NCBI GenBank assembly: GCA_038065125.1
Contig: JBBTRP010000055.1
Coordinates: 1 to 23,953 of the forward strand
Length of the DNA stretch: 23,953 nucleotides
Direction: 5' to 3'
Source of the DNA: JBBTRP01 sp038065125
GTDB lineage: Bacteria; Patescibacteriota; Patescibacteriia; JACQRZ01
In this document: positions 21,656-23,953 of the stretch, in pieces
Layout: every line of letters begins with the position of its first letter
Position numbering within the stretch: position 1 is the stretch's first letter
Translations under genes and position numbers: made by a program
Notes under the pieces: model-generated
The model's input: the letters and a program-made list of their open reading frames with translations, nothing else
What the model was told of the DNA's origin: nothing
The model's database searches: none

Positions 21656-23182
21656 ATGCAGAAGTTTTACCTCACCACGCCGATTTATTACATTAATGAC
21701 AAGCCGCATATTGGGCATGCGTATTGTACGATCGTTTCGGATACGATCAGTCGGTACCATCGCCTGAAGGGCGAGGGGGTCTTTTTTTTGACCGGAACGG
21801 ACGAAAATAGCCAGAAAAACGTCGAAGCAGCCAAGAAGGCGGGTGAGCAGGATCTCCAGAAGTACCTTGATGAACAAAGCGCAGTCTGGCTCAAGACCTG
21901 GAAGGAGCTGGACATCACCAACACTGATTTTATCCGCACAACAGAAGAACGACACAAAAAGGGCGTTGCGAAGTTCTTCAAAATCGTGTTTGACAAGGGC
22001 GATATCTACAAGGGCACGTACACCGGGTATTACTGTACCGGGTGCGAGGCGTTCGTGCGGGAGTCCGACCTTTCCGACGGTGTGTGCCCACACCACAAGA
22101 CGGCACCGCAAAAAATTGAAGAGGAGAACTACTTTTTTCGCGCATCCGCTTACCGCGACAGACTCCTAGCGCACATAGAGGCGCACCCGGAGTTCGTTCA
22201 GCCGGAGAGTCGGCGGCACGAGATTGTCAATTACATCACCGACCACTTCGAGGATGTATCAATTTCGCGAAAAAACGTCCTGGGCTGCGGCATCCCGCTA
22301 TCGATCGATCCCGATCAGGTCGTGTATGTGTGGTTTGACGCGCTGATCAACTACCTCACGGGCGTTGGGTACGGCACTGACGATAGTATGTTCAGTAAAT
22401 GGTGGCCGGCGGACGTTCACATCGTGGGCAAAGACATCATCAAATTCCACTGCGCCCTCTGGCCCGCGATGCTCCTCTCGGCCGAACTTGCGCTTCCCAA
22501 AAAAGTCTTTGCGCATGGGTTTTTTACTATCAATGGGGAAAAGATTAGCAAATCTTTAGGCAACGCGATCGACCCGCTCGACTTGGCGCGCCAGTACGGC
22601 CTGGACGCGCTCCGGTATTTTTTGCTCTCAGAAATCCCGTTTGGCGGGGATGGGGATTTTTCCTTTGAGCGTGTGCGGCAGCGATACGAGAGCGACCTTT
22701 CAAAGGGTCTTGGCAACTTCGTGAGCCGCGTGACAACGCTGTGCTCGCGCCTCGAGCCGGGACAACTCAAAAATCCGACAGAAATTGCCGACGCCGCGCT
22801 CCTTGAGTCGACGCTTTCTGACACCTGGCGGCAGTGGGAAGACGGGTTTGAGGAGTACCGCCTTGATGAGTCTATCAGCTCGATCTGGCGCCTGCTCAAA
22901 TGGGGCGACAAGCATATTGAGGAAAACAAGCCGTGGAAGAGTGCGAAAGAAAACCCTCAAGCATTTGTCGAGTGTATCAGCGGCCTTGCGGAAGTGGTGC
23001 GGCAGGTGAGCTTGTTGATCAAGCCGATTCTGCCGGGTACAGCGGAAAAAATAGAGAAGATACTGGGCGTTGCGGATTTCCATGTCCAAAACCCCTTTGC
23101 AGTGACAAAACGCTTCGGAGCTGTCACAATTACTAAAGTACAAAAGGCAGAGCCGCTTTTTCCGCCCTTATCAACATCATAA
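21656..23182 (+). CDS. metG: Methionyl-tRNA synthetase
   Basis: Charges tRNA-Met with methionine. The 508-residue class I synthetase has FYLTTPIYYINDKPHIGHAY with the HIGH motif at 18-21, FLTGTDENSQKN, a CP-domain zinc knuckle (CTGCEAFVRESDLSDGVCPHH, where the second pair reads Cys-Pro-His-His instead of the more usual Cys-x-x-Cys), YVWFDALINYLTGVGYG, GKDIIKFHCALWPAML, and the KMSKS-type loop KISKS at 296-300 within FTINGEKISKSLGN. It ends after the helical anticodon-binding domain; the C-terminal EMAP/Trbp111-like domain of long MetRS is absent. No SD; the start is the first ATG after the T8 run. It is followed closely by two further genes. Confidence 0.96.
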   Translation: MQKFYLTTPIYYINDKPHIGHAYCTIVSDTISRYHRLKGEGVFFLTGTDENSQKNVEAAKKAGEQDLQKYLDEQSAVWLKTWKELDITNTDFIRTTEERHKKGVAKFFKIVFDKGDIYKGTYTGYYCTGCEAFVRESDLSDGVCPHHKTAPQKIEEENYFFRASAYRDRLLAHIEAHPEFVQPESRRHEIVNYITDHFEDVSISRKNVLGCGIPLSIDPDQVVYVWFDALINYLTGVGYGTDDSMFSKWWPADVHIVGKDIIKFHCALWPAMLLSAELALPKKVFAHGFFTINGEKISKSLGNAIDPLDLARQYGLDALRYFLLSEIPFGGDGDFSFERVRQRYESDLSKGLGNFVSRVTTLCSRLEPGQLKNPTEIADAALLESTLSDTWRQWEDGFEEYRLDESISSIWRLLKWGDKHIEENKPWKSAKENPQAFVECISGLAEVVRQVSLLIKPILPGTAEKIEKILGVADFHVQNPFAVTKRFGAVTITKVQKAEPLFPPLSTS

Positions 23183-23187
23183 AGAGT

Positions 23188-23373
23188 ATGCCCAATAAGG
23201 ATTTCGAAAAATTAGTGAGACAAGAAGTTCTCACAACCCTGCGAGAGGTTTTTTGCGATCCTGAGTACAACCTTGATTTATCAAGCAAGACAAAAGCCCG
23301 CCTGAAAAAATCTCTTCGATCGAAAGAGCAAGAGAAAACGATTGATGCGCAGAAATTTTTCCAGGCTGTATGA
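23188..23373 (+). CDS. Unknown small protein, 61 aa
   Basis: Not recognised. A charged, helical 61-residue protein (MPNKDFEKLVRQEVLTTLREVF ... DLSSKTKARLKKSLRSKEQEKTI) with no membrane segment. ATG 23188 lies 5 bases after metG, with AAAGAG just before it; the stop overlaps the CvpA-like gene by ATGA. Tight spacing on both sides and a clean frame support translation. Position suggests cotranscription with metG; a role in division, cell envelope or translation cannot be read from sequence. Confidence 0.65.
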   Translation: MPNKDFEKLVRQEVLTTLREVFCDPEYNLDLSSKTKARLKKSLRSKEQEKTIDAQKFFQAV

Positions 23374-23953
23374 ACGTCGATACAATCATTCTGATCGTTT
23401 TTGGCGCGTTCTTCCTGATGGGGTTTATCCGGGGGTTTATCCGCGAGGTGGGCGCGTTGATCGGGTTTTTCCTCGCGTTGTGGATCGCTGGCAACTATTA
23501 CAGCTTGCTTCTTCCGAGCATCAAGCCCTCGCTGTCCGCGTGGCCGTTGATTGCTGGTCCCGCGTCGGTTCTGATCGCGTATTTCGGGCTGTTTTTGATC
23601 TCGCAATTCGTTATTGGAATTCTGGTGCGGCTTTTGGATTTTGCCGTGCGCAGGCTCTCGCCGGTGCCGTTCCTCAAGACCACAAACCGTTTGGCGGGCG
23701 GCGCGCTTGGCCTGGCGGAGGGGGCGCTGATGCTGGGCGCGGTCCTCTATGTTTTTACCGCGGTACCATTCAGCAAAGATCTGACCAAGCGGATCGATGA
23801 GTCAAAGCTCGCGCCCGTGGTTTTGACCGTATCAAAGATCCTCACGCCGTTTTTGCCCAAGATGGACCAGTTTGCGCCGTCGTTCTGGCCGACCAAAATG
23901 CCCACTTCTAGTGAGAAGGGCTCGGCGAAGACCGGAGACGAGTACGCAAACAC
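23370..23953 (+). CDS. cvpA: CvpA-family membrane protein (3' end missing)
   Basis: CvpA-like inner-membrane proteins have several helices and are linked to colicin V export and cell envelope stress; their exact role is poorly known. The frame runs open to the window end (about 194 residues visible). Four hydrophobic segments: DTIILIVFGAFFLMGFIRGF (with the GFxRGFxREV pattern typical of CvpA at its end), ALIGFFLALWIAGNYY, PLIAGPASVLIAYFGLFLI and the stretch GALGLAEGALMLGAVLYVF, which matches the conserved CvpA fourth helix. A C-terminal soluble tail rich in Pro/Ser begins around residue 165. It overlaps the preceding 61-residue gene by ATGA. Confidence 0.83.
   Translation, partial: MNVDTIILIVFGAFFLMGFIRGFIREVGALIGFFLALWIAGNYYSLLLPSIKPSLSAWPLIAGPASVLIAYFGLFLISQFVIGILVRLLDFAVRRLSPVPFLKTTNRLAGGALGLAEGALMLGAVLYVFTAVPFSKDLTKRIDESKLAPVVLTVSKILTPFLPKMDQFAPSFWPTKMPTSSEKGSAKTGDEYAN

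Overview
The window is about 24 kb of gene-dense bacterial DNA of medium-high GC. Many genes overlap by an ATGA, several core proteins are trimmed (UvrC without a C-terminal HhH domain, a short MetRS, a prephenate dehydratase without an ACT domain), there is a type IV prepilin, and most plus-strand starts lack a Shine-Dalgarno (SD) sequence. These traits fit a Patescibacteria/CPR-type genome. That placement is inference; no rRNA or other phylogenetic marker was compared. TGA is used as a stop codon.

Layout. 1-2730: the 3' part of uvrA. 2731-5082: four minus-strand genes of unknown function with strong SD sequences, consensus promoters and hairpin terminators, lying between uvrA and uvrC. 5083-6774: uvrC, whose Fe-S cysteine region is split in frame by a palindromic repeat. 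6775-7352: a prepilin with no ordinary start codon. 7365-8057: a Phd/YefM-type antitoxin and PIN-domain toxin with a 16-bp inverted-repeat operator. 8067-9026: a tRNA-dihydrouridine synthase. 8953-10536 (minus): a PAP2 phosphatase fused to an LssY C-terminal domain. 10537-10878: a divergent intergenic region holding a second copy of the uvrC palindrome and a leader region.

10707-20658 is the centrepiece: promoter, a Phe-rich leader peptide, an attenuator, then aroA, aroK, aroQ, aroE, DAHP synthase, aroB, aroC, prephenate dehydratase, an HD phosphohydrolase, chorismate mutase and an aminotransferase, closed by an intrinsic terminator. These genes cover every step from phosphoenolpyruvate and erythrose-4-phosphate to phenylalanine; no tyrosine or tryptophan branch gene is present. 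A 23-residue leader peptide with seven Phe, followed by mutually exclusive antiterminator and terminator hairpins, predicts ribosome-mediated transcription attenuation by phenylalanine (a pheL-type switch) over the whole pathway.

20690-21400 (minus): another unknown gene of the same style as the 2.8-5.0 kb set. 21580-23953: metG, a 61-residue unknown protein and a CvpA-like membrane protein that runs off the window.

A second theme is palindromic repeats. At least three types occur: a ~69-bp element (inside uvrC and at 10575-10644), a 106-bp element in frame inside aroE, and a 32-bp element (the 3' end of aroK and the gap before the aminotransferase gene). Two of the insertions sit inside conserved enzymes without breaking the reading frame, as described for Rickettsia palindromic elements.
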